Shown here in pieces: positions 48,182-60,689 of a stretch of DNA of 64,000 bases (position 1 is its first letter; the number at the start of each line of letters is the position of its first letter). The stretch spans positions 40,127,637 to 40,191,636 of the forward strand of contig OU342632.1 of assembly GCA_910589415.1 (NCBI GenBank), given 5' to 3'. A program made the translations under genes and the position numbers. The notes below the pieces were generated by a model, which saw only the letters and a list, made by a program, of their open reading frames with translations, did no database searches and was not told where the DNA came from. The stretch is from Malachius bipustulatus. Taxonomy: Eukaryota > Arthropoda > Insecta > Coleoptera > Melyridae.

Positions 48182-48290
48182 GCACTTGGTGTTTCCAGGC
48201 TGTCATCCATTCAAGTACTGACCACACTGACATGCGTAGCTTCAGTGACCGGAGGAGAAGCGGCATATTCAGCACGGTATATACCATGAT
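48182..48290 (-). pseudogene. 5S rRNA-derived sequence
   Basis: Read on the minus strand, about 105 nt align with 5S rRNA from ATACCGTGCTGAATA through GGTCAGTACTTGAATGG and GACAGCCTGGAAACACC. The internal control regions are recognisable but diverged. The first ~10 nt and the closing stem are not conserved, and no T-run directly follows. A 5S pseudogene or the 5' head of a 5S-derived (SINE3-type) retroelement is likelier than a working gene. Confidence 0.7.
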
Positions 48291-48749
48291 TTTTTGTTTG
48301 AGTTTCTCGTGACGGTGAGTTCAAACAGGAACGTCGCTAAAGAAGTTTCACTTCAAAAATAATCAACTTACCTACAGGTACTAAGTACTAGGTACTTCCA
48401 TGGTGTATTGCCATTATAATTTTTGCACTTTCGGGACGCCCAGGGACATTTGCAAATGACAATAAAAAAGCTAGTAGCTTCATTGAGGGTGAGGAGCAAA
48501 GATGTTCGAATGTTCGACATCTTACGGGGAGAATGAAAAGATCACGTGAAGAAAGAGAAGAAATCAAAAAAAGGCCAAGAACTTTAGACTGGAAAACAGA
48601 TAAAAATGTCTCTTTACAGCAAAGTTGCGTTGGGCAATCAACACCTTCCAACCACACAAGTCAGTATAGGTATGGACAACATATTCCCTGCTTTGCTCCA
48701 AAAGGGGCAGGAGCACCACACTTGGTTATAAAATTGCAAGAAGTAACTT
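48291..48749. other. No gene recognised
   Basis: Between the 5S-like sequence and LINE debris. A basic 72-codon frame (48533-48751) starts KRSREEREEIKKRP but has no known relatives. Confidence 0.35.
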
Positions 48750-50000
48750 AGCGCTTGATTACATACCTAAGGATTGAAAAAGGGGTAAAGTTACTTTCAT
48801 TCCAAAAGTATGGAAGAAAGACATGACACAACCAAAAAGACATGACACAAGAGGGCACTATTGCATTCAAAATGCATATCAATCTACGGAGACCGTCCTG
48901 CATCAGTTAAAAGAAAAATCAGGAGTACACTGAAGGTGAAAAAAACAACTATTTGTGCCTTTGTTGATATAGAAGGAGCTTTTGATAACATTTCTCACGA
49001 AGTAGTCCAAAAGCTCTGTAATTAAAAGAGGAGCAAGCAACATGTTGACTAAATGGATCTGTGAGATGTTAAGAACAAGAATAGCTGAAACAAAAATTGG
49101 GATATAACACCATCCAGATCAGCACAACTAGAGGCTACCCAAAAGGAGGAGTGCTTCCATTTCTGATGTGAAGCCTAGTGGTAGATGAACTTCTTTGGAA
49201 GCTATCGAGCCATGACATCGATTTCCAAGGCTGTGCTGATGACAGGCATAATAGCCAGAGGATAATTAGAAGCAGCTGTCTGTGACATAATGCAAAAAGA
49301 GGACTAAACATCGTAAGAAGATGGTGCTTGTCAATTAGGCGGAGCATTAATCCAGCCGAGATATAGCATTTACCAGAACAAGCAAGCTCCTGTGAAATAA
49401 GCATAATAGTAAGAAGGTCAGCAGAGCCATTCGAGCCCTCGTGGTGTACAAGAAAGATCTGGAGATGTAACCCGGGTATACACTGAGATGGATGTGCCGA
49501 ACTATGAAGAAGACTGCGAGGAATAGCCTTGCAAAAATACAGAGACTTGCTTGCGTATGCATGCCCCACAGCGGCAATGGAGATATTTTTAAACCTCGCA
49601 CCACTACACCTATGGTAGTTAAAAATGCCACAAAAAGGGGTTATCATAAAAGAATGGATAGAGAAGAAACGGGATTATCCATTGGGAGAAGGGCACAACA
49701 CAACCTCCCTAATGAGAAACACATTACTAGCGCTCCTAGGGACTCAATCTAGAAAATACAGCTTGGAGAAGAGCTTTGTAATTACAGTTCAGTAACAAAA
49801 AGAAAATGGACAAATTAGTCCAATAAGTATAAACTCATACCATAAAATGGTACACAGATGATGGATCAAAAACCATCGAAGGAACAGGTGCAGGTTCTTT
49901 GGACCTGGGACAAAATATTTGAGCCTATGGAAAAGTAATCTTGTGCATAGTGCAGCTACCGAGCCAAACTGATTAAAATGTAGAAAAAATTTAAGCAACT
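48750..50000 (+). pseudogene. I/R1-like LINE ORF2 fragment: reverse transcriptase and RNase H start
   Basis: Plus-strand order: VTFIPKVWKKD, then HAYQSTETVLHQLK. Next are FVDIEGAFDNISHEVVQKL (48961-49017) and TRGYPKGGVLPF with SLVVDELLWKLSS. A decayed YADD region (GCADD, about 49231) and the thumb with KIQRLACVCMPHSGNGDIF follow. The start of an RNase H domain reads WYTDDGSKTIEGTGAGSLDLG near 49850-49910. This matches the usual block order of an I/R1-like polyprotein. The frame is interrupted many times. It ends where the RNase H would continue, so it is truncated at 3'. A related RNase H segment lies inverted at 60690-61830. Confidence 0.75.
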
Positions 50001-52330
50001 CTAAATCAATCGTATTATTTGATAAAATGTCTCTTGGTATATAGAGTGGTAAGCACCCTGATGCATAACCACTACCCGCGTAACACCAGAAATGTTAAAC
50101 ACCAGCGTGGTTAACATTCGATGCCAAAAATTTTGAAAATCGAGGTTTCTTATTTTAGATAAACCTTTTTTATTTTGGAAAATAAGTAAATTAATTTTTG
50201 ATAATTGCCCCGACTAAAGAACTTGGGGCTTTCTTAGTGAACTTTTCTTTTTCTTATGGCCACCATGCATATTGTAATTCGGTCTGAAATAAACCCAGAA
50301 AATCAAAAATCCGTCATATTCAAAAACAAATTTGACAAAAAAACTTTTCGAATTTATCGTTCTTCATGACATTTGGGAAAAATTTGTTCTTTTCAAAAAA
50401 TTTTTTTTTGAACGTGTCAGATTTTCAATTTGTTTAAAATTGTGCAGCTTTAATAGACTTCGTGACTTTACCATTTCCGAGATCCCAATGGTAAGTATCG
50501 AATTGCGGTTACCACTATGTATACTTATTAAAATATAGTTCTTCTCTGATGGTTGCCACATCAATACATCAATTCCCACTTCTGAGTTCAGTGCTTTTAC
50601 TAAAAATTACTCTAAGCCCCAAAAATGTATATCTCCTAAACCGTTTATGTCAACAAACTTATTAAATACTCGATTGACTACCTGTATTAACTAGTGTGAA
50701 ATATTAGGATCACAAAAAAATAATCGACGGCTCAAGCATACGGAGATATGAGACTGGAGACCCTCTCTTCAGACACTCAAACTGGACAAAACAGCGCTAC
50801 ATGCACGAATTGATCATGGTCTTGGAACAATGCCCGAGAAACCATTTAATCTCCTAACGGAAGTGTTTCTTATTTCCTGTCTGCCTCGGGGAATTGATGT
50901 GACTCCGACACCCCAACCCCGGTCAATTCACTATCTCCCACCTATAACCGGTTTGCAGGTAAACGCTAACTGTGAGATGTCCTTCGAGATGACGCAGGAC
51001 TTAACTAGGATCTACATATGCAAATGGGTTCAAAGTGGCCGCTGACGCTTTATATGCACTAATATCTCCCCTTTCCGGTGTTGCAGGAGCCAGGATAGTT
51101 AATTATTTCAGAAAGAATTGCTTATTGAGTTCTAGTTTTCTAGTTATTCGTCTATGCTATTGCGTTATTAAAAGTTATAATCAATTTTTTAAATAGAAAC
51201 TTGTAAAATTTTCCACGATTACTTATATGTGTAGTTAGTATAATGATAATGGAGCAGTAAACAGGACAGTTAATTTTGTGCTACAAAATCTGGCAACAGG
51301 GTCACTTATCAGCATTATTTAGCAGAAGTGACCCCTGGCATAAGGTATTCCGGGCACTTTGTTTAATAAGAAAGGTCCGGTGTAAACTGTGGAACCCTTT
51401 CATTTACTCGCGTGTGTCCTTTATTCTTTAGGTAAAAATTATTATATCTACGTTGACTTATCTTTGAATAAAGCTACCTTGACGCAATAAATCATACTTT
51501 ATCCCTCGATGTGATGGAGAGCGGAGACTTTTTACATAGCAAGGATTAAATCTGTTTGCATATCTTTAGGTGTAACGAGAAAATCGTAACGAATATTTCA
51601 GTACATTTTGTATATCTTGAGCTATGCTGGACAGTTTTTGGATTTTAAATATTGAACATTATATGGTAATTCGGGAATTTAAAAAATACAAAACTAATAA
51701 AACAATCGGAAATTAATACACTAGACATGCGCATAGTGGTATTTTTTTTTAGATTTCTTTCTTCAGCAATTTTGGAGATAAAGTGGGGTGAAATTGATAT
51801 TTTAGGGAGATCGTCTGCGATATCATGCGGAAACTGAAAAATGGCAACTTCGTGGAGAAGTATTTTTGGAATCCAAGATAAGCCCTTTTCAGGTAGGGAT
51901 TTTTTGTATAAAATGTCAATCCACCTCGACTTAAGCAATTTTTTTTTTAAGTTTTAATATCGATAATGTCAGAAATTCAGGGTGCGGGTTTATATTTGTG
52001 CGAAATTTTTATGTGTAAATCCACACCAAAAGTTACACAATTCAAAGAGTTAAAAAAAAATTTCACCAGATCCCTTAGTTGAATGTTTTCAAAAGAACTT
52101 GAGCCCTGCTTACATGCATCCCGTTCTTTGATATATAAAATAATTTCTGATGATACTACTAAATTTTTGCCACTCAAGATTTAATTTTTTTTGAGCTCCT
52201 ATAATGATGCGAAAGATGGTGTGAGACTTCACGTATATTTATTAAATTTCGGTTGCACCAAAAAAATTGAGACAAATTTTGTAGTTTAGATCATTTTCCA
52301 AGATAAGTCAGGTGCGAGCAATTATTGGGC
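50001..52330. other. No gene recognised; small hairpin
   Basis: GGTCACTT...AAGTGACC forms a hairpin at about 51299-51332. 51083-51500 starts TGTTGCAGG and contains GAATAAAGC and GCAATAAATC, vaguely LTR-like, without a partner. The frame 50830-51045 is unassigned. Confidence 0.35.
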
Positions 52331-52959
52331 TATATAGGGTGACCCAAATTTTCTCTATGTATATCAAGGGATATCCGCGTTATTTCAAAACAGAAAGAAA
52401 TGAAATTTGAGAAATTTCAAATATTTATACTCCTGTGCCGCTGCACCCTCACCCTCAATACACAACTTTACGCCTTTCAATCCCCAAGTAATCATCCCCT
52501 ACTTCTTTTTATCAAAATCCCCCCCCCCAATATTTTTGTCTCCACAGGATTACTGATTTTGCTCTGAATATAAATAACATGGGATTTTTCAAAATTTAAG
52601 CATAAGCATATTTTTAGCTTGTCAAAAACAATAAGCTATTATAAAAACCAGTGTTGTCAAGGAGTAAGAAACAACACACCTTGAGGCCTTTTCAAAATGA
52701 AAATATGCGTTCGCTAAGTAATGCTTAGATTTTTAAAAATCGCATTTCATTGTATCAGAGCAAAGTCGGTATAATCCTGTTGAGAAAAAAAAGCTAGGGG
52801 TGTAATTTGAAAAAAAAAAACAAGTGGGGGATGATTACTTGGAGGTTGAATGAAAGGTCTTAAGTTGGTATTGAGGTTGCAGCCGCAAAGCCTTATTAGG
52901 GGTATATTTGAATTTCCGAAATTTCACTTGTTTCTGCATGTTTTGAAATTCCTTGGTAT

Positions 52960-54250
52960 TGTTATAAAAAGGCCTATTAAGTTTATTTACGTAGTATAAT
53001 AGTTTTTTTTTCTTTCATGAAAAATAGTCTTTAGTTTTTGAGAAGTTCTATTGGAACAGAATATTTAGATTTGTTTGGGACAGTAGATTAGAAAATAATG
53101 TAATAATAAGGTGAAATGTCATAGAATAGTTTTTGTAAAATAATTAGAATAATTAGAATAAGTTAGCTAGAGTGTATGGGGAAATGTCAGGCATAAAATA
53201 AGTAAAATTCACAATTTGGAAGAAATAACAGCAACTCTAGTAGCAGGGAAATTGGCTGTTAGACGGGGGAAAACATAACATGTACAAAGAGGATTTTGTG
53301 TGTTGTACTCCAGAAGAGAAATGAATTTCATAGATGTTGATTGGAAGGAAAATACAAAAATTATCCGCTGTCATAGTGAGAAATAATATGTTGTCAAGCA
53401 GATAACAATCGAATTTACATAGTTACAAGAAAAACTATAAATACAAAAACAACGATTATCCGAGGAGATTCCTAAAACACAAGCTAAGCAGTGTAGACCA
53501 CTAAATCATAACCAAACATCGTGAACATCAAGAAAACTTCGAACATCAAGAATTTGGTAAAGAACAGAGGCCGTAGCTGACTACTAGAAGAAACATATAG
53601 GTTAGAAGGAGAGATTTGGTTAGCTGGTAGCTGACAACTGCAATTTGATTTGGATACAGCCGTGCGGAGATTTGGCTAGCAGGCAGCTGACAATTGCAGT
53701 TTGATTTGGGTACAGCCGTGCAGCGATTTGGATTCTGCGATTTTGACATTGAAGATAGAAAAACGTAGCAGTGAATTGGATATATCCATGCAGAGATCTA
53801 CATTAAAATTGCTGACACACTAACAGCAAGGCTACTAGAGTTGACTTCAAGCTTTGTTCAACAGCTGATTCCGTGGGTTATTCCTTTCGTTAACCTACGA
53901 GGGACTTCTGTCAAAAATTAATGACAGAAAGTCGGTGACGAAGAAGATTCATTAAGGGAACAAACTGTGAGTAATTTTAAGTTATTTTTAAGTTAGTAAT
54001 AAAACCCAAACAAATTTAAATTGAGTTTCAATAGAAGTTTATAGGTTATGAAAATTTTAAAAAAATTATAAAAAAAAGTACTTGAACTCACTCTGAGTAA
54101 TAGAGGTCTCATACAGACTAAACTTTTATTAGTTTTTAAAAAAGAAAGGCCCCCTAAATAAATAAATTGTTTATGGTAAGAGGGAATCAGAGAGGAAAAT
54201 AAATTTTCAAAAAAGAGTAGAGAAAGCGCAGTCCCTAGCGAACCATAACA
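52960..54250. mobile_element. Putative solo LTR inserted in foldback copy 2
   Basis: The DNA interrupting the foldback begins TGTTAT and ends ATAACA, the inverted TG..CA termini of many LTRs. It contains a TATA-like ACTATAAATAC at about 53443 and a strong splice-donor-like CTGTGAGTAA at about 53967. No gag or pol coding exists inside. The flanks do not show a clean 4-6 bp duplication, so the identity stays uncertain. Another long non-coding element is possible. Confidence 0.45.
53609..53735 (+). repeat. 57-bp tandem duplication
   Basis: GGAGATTTGG...GCTGACAACTGCAATTTGATTTGG...CAGCCGTGC occurs at 53609 and 53666, with a partial third unit at about 53722. It lies inside the putative LTR. Confidence 0.8.
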
Positions 54251-54293
54251 AAATACCTACCTTTTGATAACGAAAATTTGGGACAGCCTGTAT

Positions 54294-54570
54294 ACAGGGT
54301 GTTTGGTAACCGATGGACAGTCAAAATCGGAGCCATGTACAAATCGTATTTTAATAAGCATAAAAGAGAGAATAACTTTTTTCAAGATGTGGCCTTTTTT
54401 ATGAAATATTTTCAAAAATGTAAAACAACCGCAATAAAAATGTTTTATTCAGTAACTGAACAACGATTTTGGAGATATTTCCTAAACGAGGCCCGGTCTT
54501 GGAAAAAGTTATTCTCTCTTTTATGCTTTCGCAATTCGATTTTGACTGTCCATGCAGTTACTAAAAAAAA
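54294..54570. repeat. Palindromic MITE abutting foldback copy 2
   Basis: Starts TACAGGGTGTTTGGTAACCG directly after the CCTGTA end of the foldback. Left arm GATGGACAGTCAAAATCG...AGCATAAAAGAGAGAATAAC pairs with right arm GTTATTCTCTCTTTTATGC...CGATTTTGACTGTCCATG. Arms are about 120 bp with a short spacer. It is followed by a direct echo (AAACGAGGCCTGCTCTT). Confidence 0.7.
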
Positions 54571-56591
54571 AATTTCACATTACTGCTGCAGCAGTCTTTA
54601 TTCTACATTTTTGAAAATATTTACAAAACGAGGCCTGCTCTTAAAAAAGTTATTTGGTTTATTTGGTTTATGCTTAAAATACGATTTTATACATGCATGA
54701 AGTTCCATTTTTACTGTACAATTATTATAAAAAAAAACATGCCCATTTTCACAGCATTTTTTTGTGTCTTTTGGGTTTTCATTAATCAGTACAGAAAATT
54801 CAAATGGTAATTCTTTGATAGTTTTATTAATTTTAAAAGTAGCCCCTCTTTTTCATAAAAAAAATATTTAAAAAAAAGAAACTCTATTGACAATTAAATA
54901 CTATAGGTAGGTACCAAAAAAAAACCTTCACAATATCATGATTTTTTTTCAACCCGCTTACCTGCTAGGGGGTAAATTTCTTAAAGTTTTTCCACAAGAA
55001 CATTTTCTTTATATTTTGTTGTTAATTTTTAAGCTCATACTTTAGAGGCCCAATTTGCTGGGTATTAACTAAATACGATGCCAAACGGTGCCAAAATATT
55101 CAATAAACATATAGGTGCCAAATGGCGAAATTTTGAAAACACAGGATGTAGAAATTTAAGGAAAAATATATTTTAAAATGCACCTCTTTCCAAACTAAGC
55201 CGTAATTGATGACCTATGTATTGATATTTTGTTGAAAATGTAAAATTTTCAGTTAATAATTTATGCAAGTCCCCTAATTTTATTTTTTTAGTGGAAAAGT
55301 ATTAAATTTCCGAGGAATTTTCAAGGAACAAAAAGTATTCTAGATGAATTAGACCTCTAAAGTATGAATTTAAAAATAAATAAAAAATATTAACAATAAA
55401 GTTTTTGTGAAAAATAGGTAGTATGGTTCACTCCCTTACAGATAAGCCGGGGTGAATAAAATTATGACTTGTGGTGATAGTTTATGAGTGTCAAAAGTTT
55501 TTTTAAAAGTTGTTTCAGAAAAAAAAACTGATAGGTAAATGTCCTCAGGGAAGGCTTGAAATTTTTTTATGATATTTATCTTTTATTGCGCCTATAATAA
55601 TATTTTTTAAGCTTGTTACTGACCTCTGATCTTAATGCGAAAGCTATACCTAACTACTTATACCTTCCCTCCTCCAACTTCATGCAAAGTAGCGCTGCTC
55701 TGTAACATACCTAAAAGAGGAGTGAAAAGAAGAGTTAGGACATCCTTCCTTAATAAGTACAACTACTATACCTATACATTATACAATATACGATCCACCA
55801 TTCAATGGTTATTTAAATTAGATCTAAGTAGATAAAACGACGGACTTATGGTAGCTATTCTAGATATAGGTAACGGATGTACGGATGTGGTAGCGTGGTT
55901 AATGTACTCGAGTTGCTATGGTAAGCAGAAATTGAAGAAGAAGTGAAGAAAATTGCAACAATCACCGCTCTTACAACATCCTTGAAAGTCTGGTCATCGG
56001 TCAACTCGATTACAATAATAATAATTATCAGCGATGATTCTATTATTGATTATGATTACGATGATTATTTGTGCGGTTGACAAATAAATTGTTATGTTAA
56101 ATATAAACGTAATTTTTTTAAAAGATTGCGAAATTTTACCTCCTCTGATCACGCAAGATAAGCAATTCGTAGATTTATAAAACTGTATCGGAGCGTGTTC
56201 GCATATATATAGTTTCACGCACCAAAAAAGAGGTCAATGTCAAGATAAGATTCGAATTTTTTATCTGTTATAGTCTGTAGGTAGTAGTACTTATATATTT
56301 TTTCTTAGAATTCTCTGAGTTACATAAGTTTTGTGTGCTCTACTGTCACTTTCATTAATGCTTATTCAACAATCGTCTCGCTAAATTTGATAGGAAAGAA
56401 AACTCGAGTAGGGAGTAAAAATCACAGAAGAAAATTGCTCTCTTATGAACAAAAAATAATTAGTTCAAAATCAAAGATGTCAAGAAATCAATCAACAAAG
56501 AAATCAAAAAAAGATTATAAGGAACACAGAAATATATAAAAAATTTCAAAAACTTGACATTTTTAGAATATCTTTCCAGTATTATTATTGA
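54571..56591. other. No gene recognised
   Basis: Very AT-rich. Frames are compositional. A tRNA-A-box-like GTGGTAGCGTGGTTAATG near 55887 lacks a B box. Confidence 0.45.
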
Positions 56592-57564
56592 TACAGGATG
56601 TCCGGTAAGTACCTCCTAATCTCTCTGGAGTATATAGGGGAGGTCAAAAAAATCCTAGTCTGTCATAAAAAAAAATTCCTAAAGTGTCCCCAAACGGAGA
56701 TATGGAGCCCTAAAAAGGTGCCCCGCAATTTACTTTTTTGGCTCTAACTTTTGAACCGACCTGTATAATTTGATGAAATTTTTATTTTTTATAGAGGCCA
56801 TAAAGACTCATTAAGCCACATCAAAGTAGATGTTTGACGTCCTCAAGGAAGTCAGGAACGGCTTTACCACAACACTCATTGTGTCAAAGTTTTGACAGGT
56901 GTCATTTTACAGAGCTGAAAACTTATTTTTTAAATACACTGGTCATTCATCTTCACAAAAGGTACTCTTAATTTATTTCGATAAAACTAGCGGTTCTCAA
57001 GATAAATCGACTTTTATGCGAATTTTGACCAAGTTCCGTCAATAGCAATCCATTATGTAGAGGTAGGTTTATCAACATGAACCTGATTTTTACCTGTTTG
57101 TGTTTAGCATCAGTAACTTTTGAGTGTTTTGCATTCCTAAAAACCGATTTATCTCGAAAACCGCCAGTTTTACCTAAATAAATTAAGAGCACCTTTTTTA
57201 AAGATGAAGTATTAGACTATTCAAAAAAATAATTTTTAGCTCTGTAAAGTGACATCTGTCAAAATTTTGACTCAACGAGTATGATGGTAAGTCCGTTCCT
57301 GACTTCCCTGACGACATCAAACAACGACTTTAATATGGCCTGATGGCTCTTTGTGGCGTCTATAAAAAATAAAAATTTCATCCAATTATACAGGTCGGTT
57401 CAAAAGTTAGAGCCAAAAAAGTAAATTGCGGGGCAGCCTTTTAGGGCTTCATATCTCCGTTTGGGGACACTTTAGGAAATTTTTTTTTATGACAGACTAG
57501 GTTTTTTTTTGACCTCCCCTATATGCTCCCGAGAGATTAGGAGGTACTTACCGGACACCCTGTA
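56592..57564. repeat. Foldback element with ~400-bp arms
   Basis: Ends TACAGGATGTCCGGTAAGT and ACTTACCGGACACCCTGTA. The left arm (56592 to about 57000) and right arm (about 57140-57564) are complementary throughout, including GTCCCCAAACGGAGATATG and CATATCTCCGTTTGGGGAC. The spacer is about 130 bp. No coding. Unrelated in sequence to family F apart from the terminal CAGG..GTCC words. Confidence 0.88.
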
Positions 57565-57727
57565 TAATGGAGATTTCATTATTTATTTCATTTGATTATA
57601 ATGCCCAAGCCCAAGGGGGACATTCCTGGAATTTAGCAATCAGACGTTAATTTTTTGCGAATAGGTATAGACTATTATTTGAGTATTGGTTTCTATAAAT
57701 TATCTCCTTTTTTTTTAATGTTTTTTT

Positions 57728-57870
57728 TCTCTTAAAGCTATACTCTGTACAATGTGCCCATTTTTAGAGAAAATTTATGGAATCTCAGTTATATCTTAAG
57801 AGATACGAAATCGGTCATATGTGGGCAAAATTGCTTATTTTTTGGCTGATTAGTAACCTGAAAAAAAATT
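57728..57870. repeat. Fragment of a dispersed repeat
   Basis: Similar to 44272-44400 (GAGATACGA, TTGCTTATTTTTT, CTGAAAAAAA). Ends not clear. Confidence 0.45.
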
Positions 57871-58003
57871 TCAGTTGTCCTTATAAGCTGTCTAAATTTT
57901 TGAAAAAATGCGAAATTTTTAAAAGCATCGATTGACGTGATTTTTCCTTTTTTGAATGCGTCTTATTTTTCTGATTACCAAGATGTATAAGTAACACGTA
58001 CAG

Positions 58004-58140
58004 TGGGTATTATAAATAATACCTAAGGCTCATTAAGTTAACGGACAGTTTACTGTGAAGGTTTTTGCAACTAATATCGACGTCAAACAATTTTTATTAA
58101 CGAATTTTTGTATAGTTACTATTTGTGTTTTTTTATTGAA
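58004..58140. repeat. Diverged half of the 3235-3442 MITE family
   Basis: TAAGGCTCATTAAGTTAACGG, ACAGTTTACTGTG and GCAACTAATATCGACGTCAA match the left half of the copy at 3235. The right end is not found, so it is truncated or too diverged. Confidence 0.6.
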
Positions 58141-60689
58141 AAAATCCAATATGGCATCCTTAAGAAAAAAATATAACAATCGATTTTCGCTTCTTAAAGT
58201 GCTAGAGCGATTTGAAAATTATTTTTGGATTTCTTGTGGAAAAGTATTCAAATAATGCTTCGGTTGAACGGTTAAATGGCTAGCTTGATTGGTGATTAAC
58301 TAAAAAAATAAAATCATTTCGTATTTATTCCAATATTTTGACCACTAAAGTTTTTGTTTTTTTTTTGGTTTTAACGTTGGTTTTTCAGTTTTTTATGGGT
58401 TCATCAAAATTTTCTAAATAAGTTTTTATTTTTTCAAAACTGTAGACTTCTGATCAAAATTTAGGTTTGTAAAATGGTTCAAACTGCAGATAAGTATAAA
58501 GTGTCATCAAATTTTTAAGAAATTGAATAATTTTGAATTGAAGATTTTTAAGAAAAAGAAGAAAATACATTCTTCCTTGCTACTTCCGTTTATACGAGAT
58601 ACAAGTATTAAAACAAGTTTAACCTAAAACAACACTTAAAAATAAATTTTACATGCTCCAAAATAAAAAGTTGCACTAGAGGTTTTTTGCAAAATATTTC
58701 TAATAACTCTCGTTCCATCTTTCACAATTTTTCCATAATCGTACAAATCAGAGCTTTAAAAATGCTCAGAAATCATATTCCGAGCCAATGTGCTTATTTT
58801 TGGCAATAAATGCAAATACATGCAAAAAATAAACCAAGAACAGTGAGACACAGATATAACGAATACTGAATATAAGGAACGTTCTACCATAACGACTGAA
58901 AGGAAAAGCTCTTCAAAAGTACATGTAGTCTCGGTTCGGTTACAAGGAGTTTTAACAAATATTCGGTTAAAATAAACGCTTTTCATGATCACAGGTCCTT
59001 GAACTTGGGTAAACTGCAACAAAATCCGATTATGTTTATACAATTTTTATACAAGACCAATAATTATTATTTTGAATCATTGCGTCAAGTTTTTTTCCGA
59101 TTTATTGTAGCTTTGTTGCTTTTTCAAGACTTGAAATGTCGTAAAAATTTATTACATAAAAATCGGCTACAAAAGGTGAATCGATCACTGCATGATAAAG
59201 CTTGATAAAGCAAAATCAATTATTTTTTTCTAGATTTTTGAGACTTGATTTTTCATCAAAATTCTTCATTCTCTGCTAAGAATCTACTATTCTTTTTTTT
59301 TTAAAGTATTATCTTCGATTCAATTTTTATATCATTGTCTAAAAAAAAAATAATTATCGTATACAACTAACGACTGAAGTCCTAATTACGATCAAAGCGA
59401 CTAAACCAATAAGTAGGTTTACTCTACACTATTTAATAAACCTACACCATTCCTATAATTAATTAATTTTTTTCATCACAAGATGTTTTTCATTTGCACC
59501 GCCGTCTTAGATTCCTCACGCTAGAAACGAACTCTTTTTCCTGACCATGAACACCATGAATCACGGTTACTCATGGTCATGCAGAGCAGCAGGAATGAGA
59601 GGAGAGGATATCACATCCGACTGCTTCACATCCGGTGGCTTCTCTGATGTAAGATCCACCACGTAAAAGCCGCTCGGATGGTGAGACCAAACACCAGAGC
59701 AGATCTCACTGCTGAATGATCAACGAAGCGTGGAAGCGGACGAAGGAATACCATCATCAACTTGTGGGTATGGTATACGCTAGGAGAGGACGCAAGAATG
59801 TTGAAGATTGAAGAGGTAACTTTATGACGCTGTTAAATTGGTAATATTTTTGACATGTTTCAGACTTCTGAAGCATCGTTGCTAGGCTGTTGAAATAAAT
59901 GCTTCAAATTTTTGTTGTAGCCTTACCCTTATAGAACATCAGCGTAAAGAGAAGATTTATAATTAGCTATAGATAGTATAAGAACTTGCATTCAAGACTA
60001 TATGCTTAAAGAATGATGAAGCTAATTTCTATAAGTTTTCATTGACAGTTTATGTCGTTTATGCCCAGTTCGACAAATATTCTTAACGGTCTGTTAGCAT
60101 AAAACATTGTTAGATTGCATCTTCAAGCGTCAATCATAATATTATTACCGTAGTAATTTTTAGTTTAATAATTTGGAAATGGGTTGTAAGCTTAATGTAG
60201 CCTTAATAATGTTACTAAACTGGGAATTAGAGTCTTACTTTTACTGTTAAGGAGAAGATAATTCCAATCATACGTAATTATTAATCCCGTTTGATTTTTC
60301 AAACATCGCGGGTTGACCCGGATATTTATTTTGAGGAAGGAAGAGAGAATGCAAGTGCAAATATTTATCGATAATTCTACTGGATGATGACCAATAATAG
60401 CTTGACTACTCTACGAATGTCTCAAATAATTTTGTTATTTGGAAATATTTGAATACAAGAAAAAAGAGCTCATCTACCAGGTTTTGAGTCCGGGTCCTTT
60501 GGAACAATCATCTAGAAGCCTCTAGAACTCGGTTACTCTAGCCTGTTACTCAAGTATGCGATTTGTCAATGAGAGCTAAGAATGGTATTACCCCCATAAT
60601 TTGTTAATCTCTAACATAAATTGATAAATTATACTTAAGCTTGTGATAGCGACTCTGCGATTCAATTGGTTTCCCAAAGATTGTATTGT
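58141..60689. other. No gene recognised
   Basis: AT-rich. A GACCATGA...TCATGGTC inverted repeat lies near 59543-59581. 59580-59770 is less AT-rich but has no identifiable coding. Confidence 0.4.

Larger units (their letters stand above)
52331..54293. repeat. Foldback element, family F copy 2 (interrupted)
   Basis: The left arm (TATAGGGTGACCCAAAT...ATCAAGGGATATCCGCGTTATTTC) and the right arm (GGGGATGATTACTTGG...AAATTTCACTTG) are diverged versions of 39737-40490. The right arm stops at about 52950. The missing terminal piece reappears at 54255-54293 (TTTTGATAACGAAAATTTGGG..CCTGTA). About 1.3 kb of foreign DNA therefore splits the right end. Confidence 0.75.

Noticed and set aside
50830..51045. 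71-codon frame near a CCGGTGTTGCAGG acceptor-like site, considered as a host exon
   Set aside because: No recognisable domain and no matching donor/acceptor pair.
51083..51500. TGTTGCAGG start with AATAAA-type signals, considered as an LTR
   Set aside because: No CA-terminated partner end, no target duplication and no second copy.
55880..55920. tRNA A-box-like GTGGTAGCGTGGTTAATG
   Set aside because: No B box within tRNA distance.
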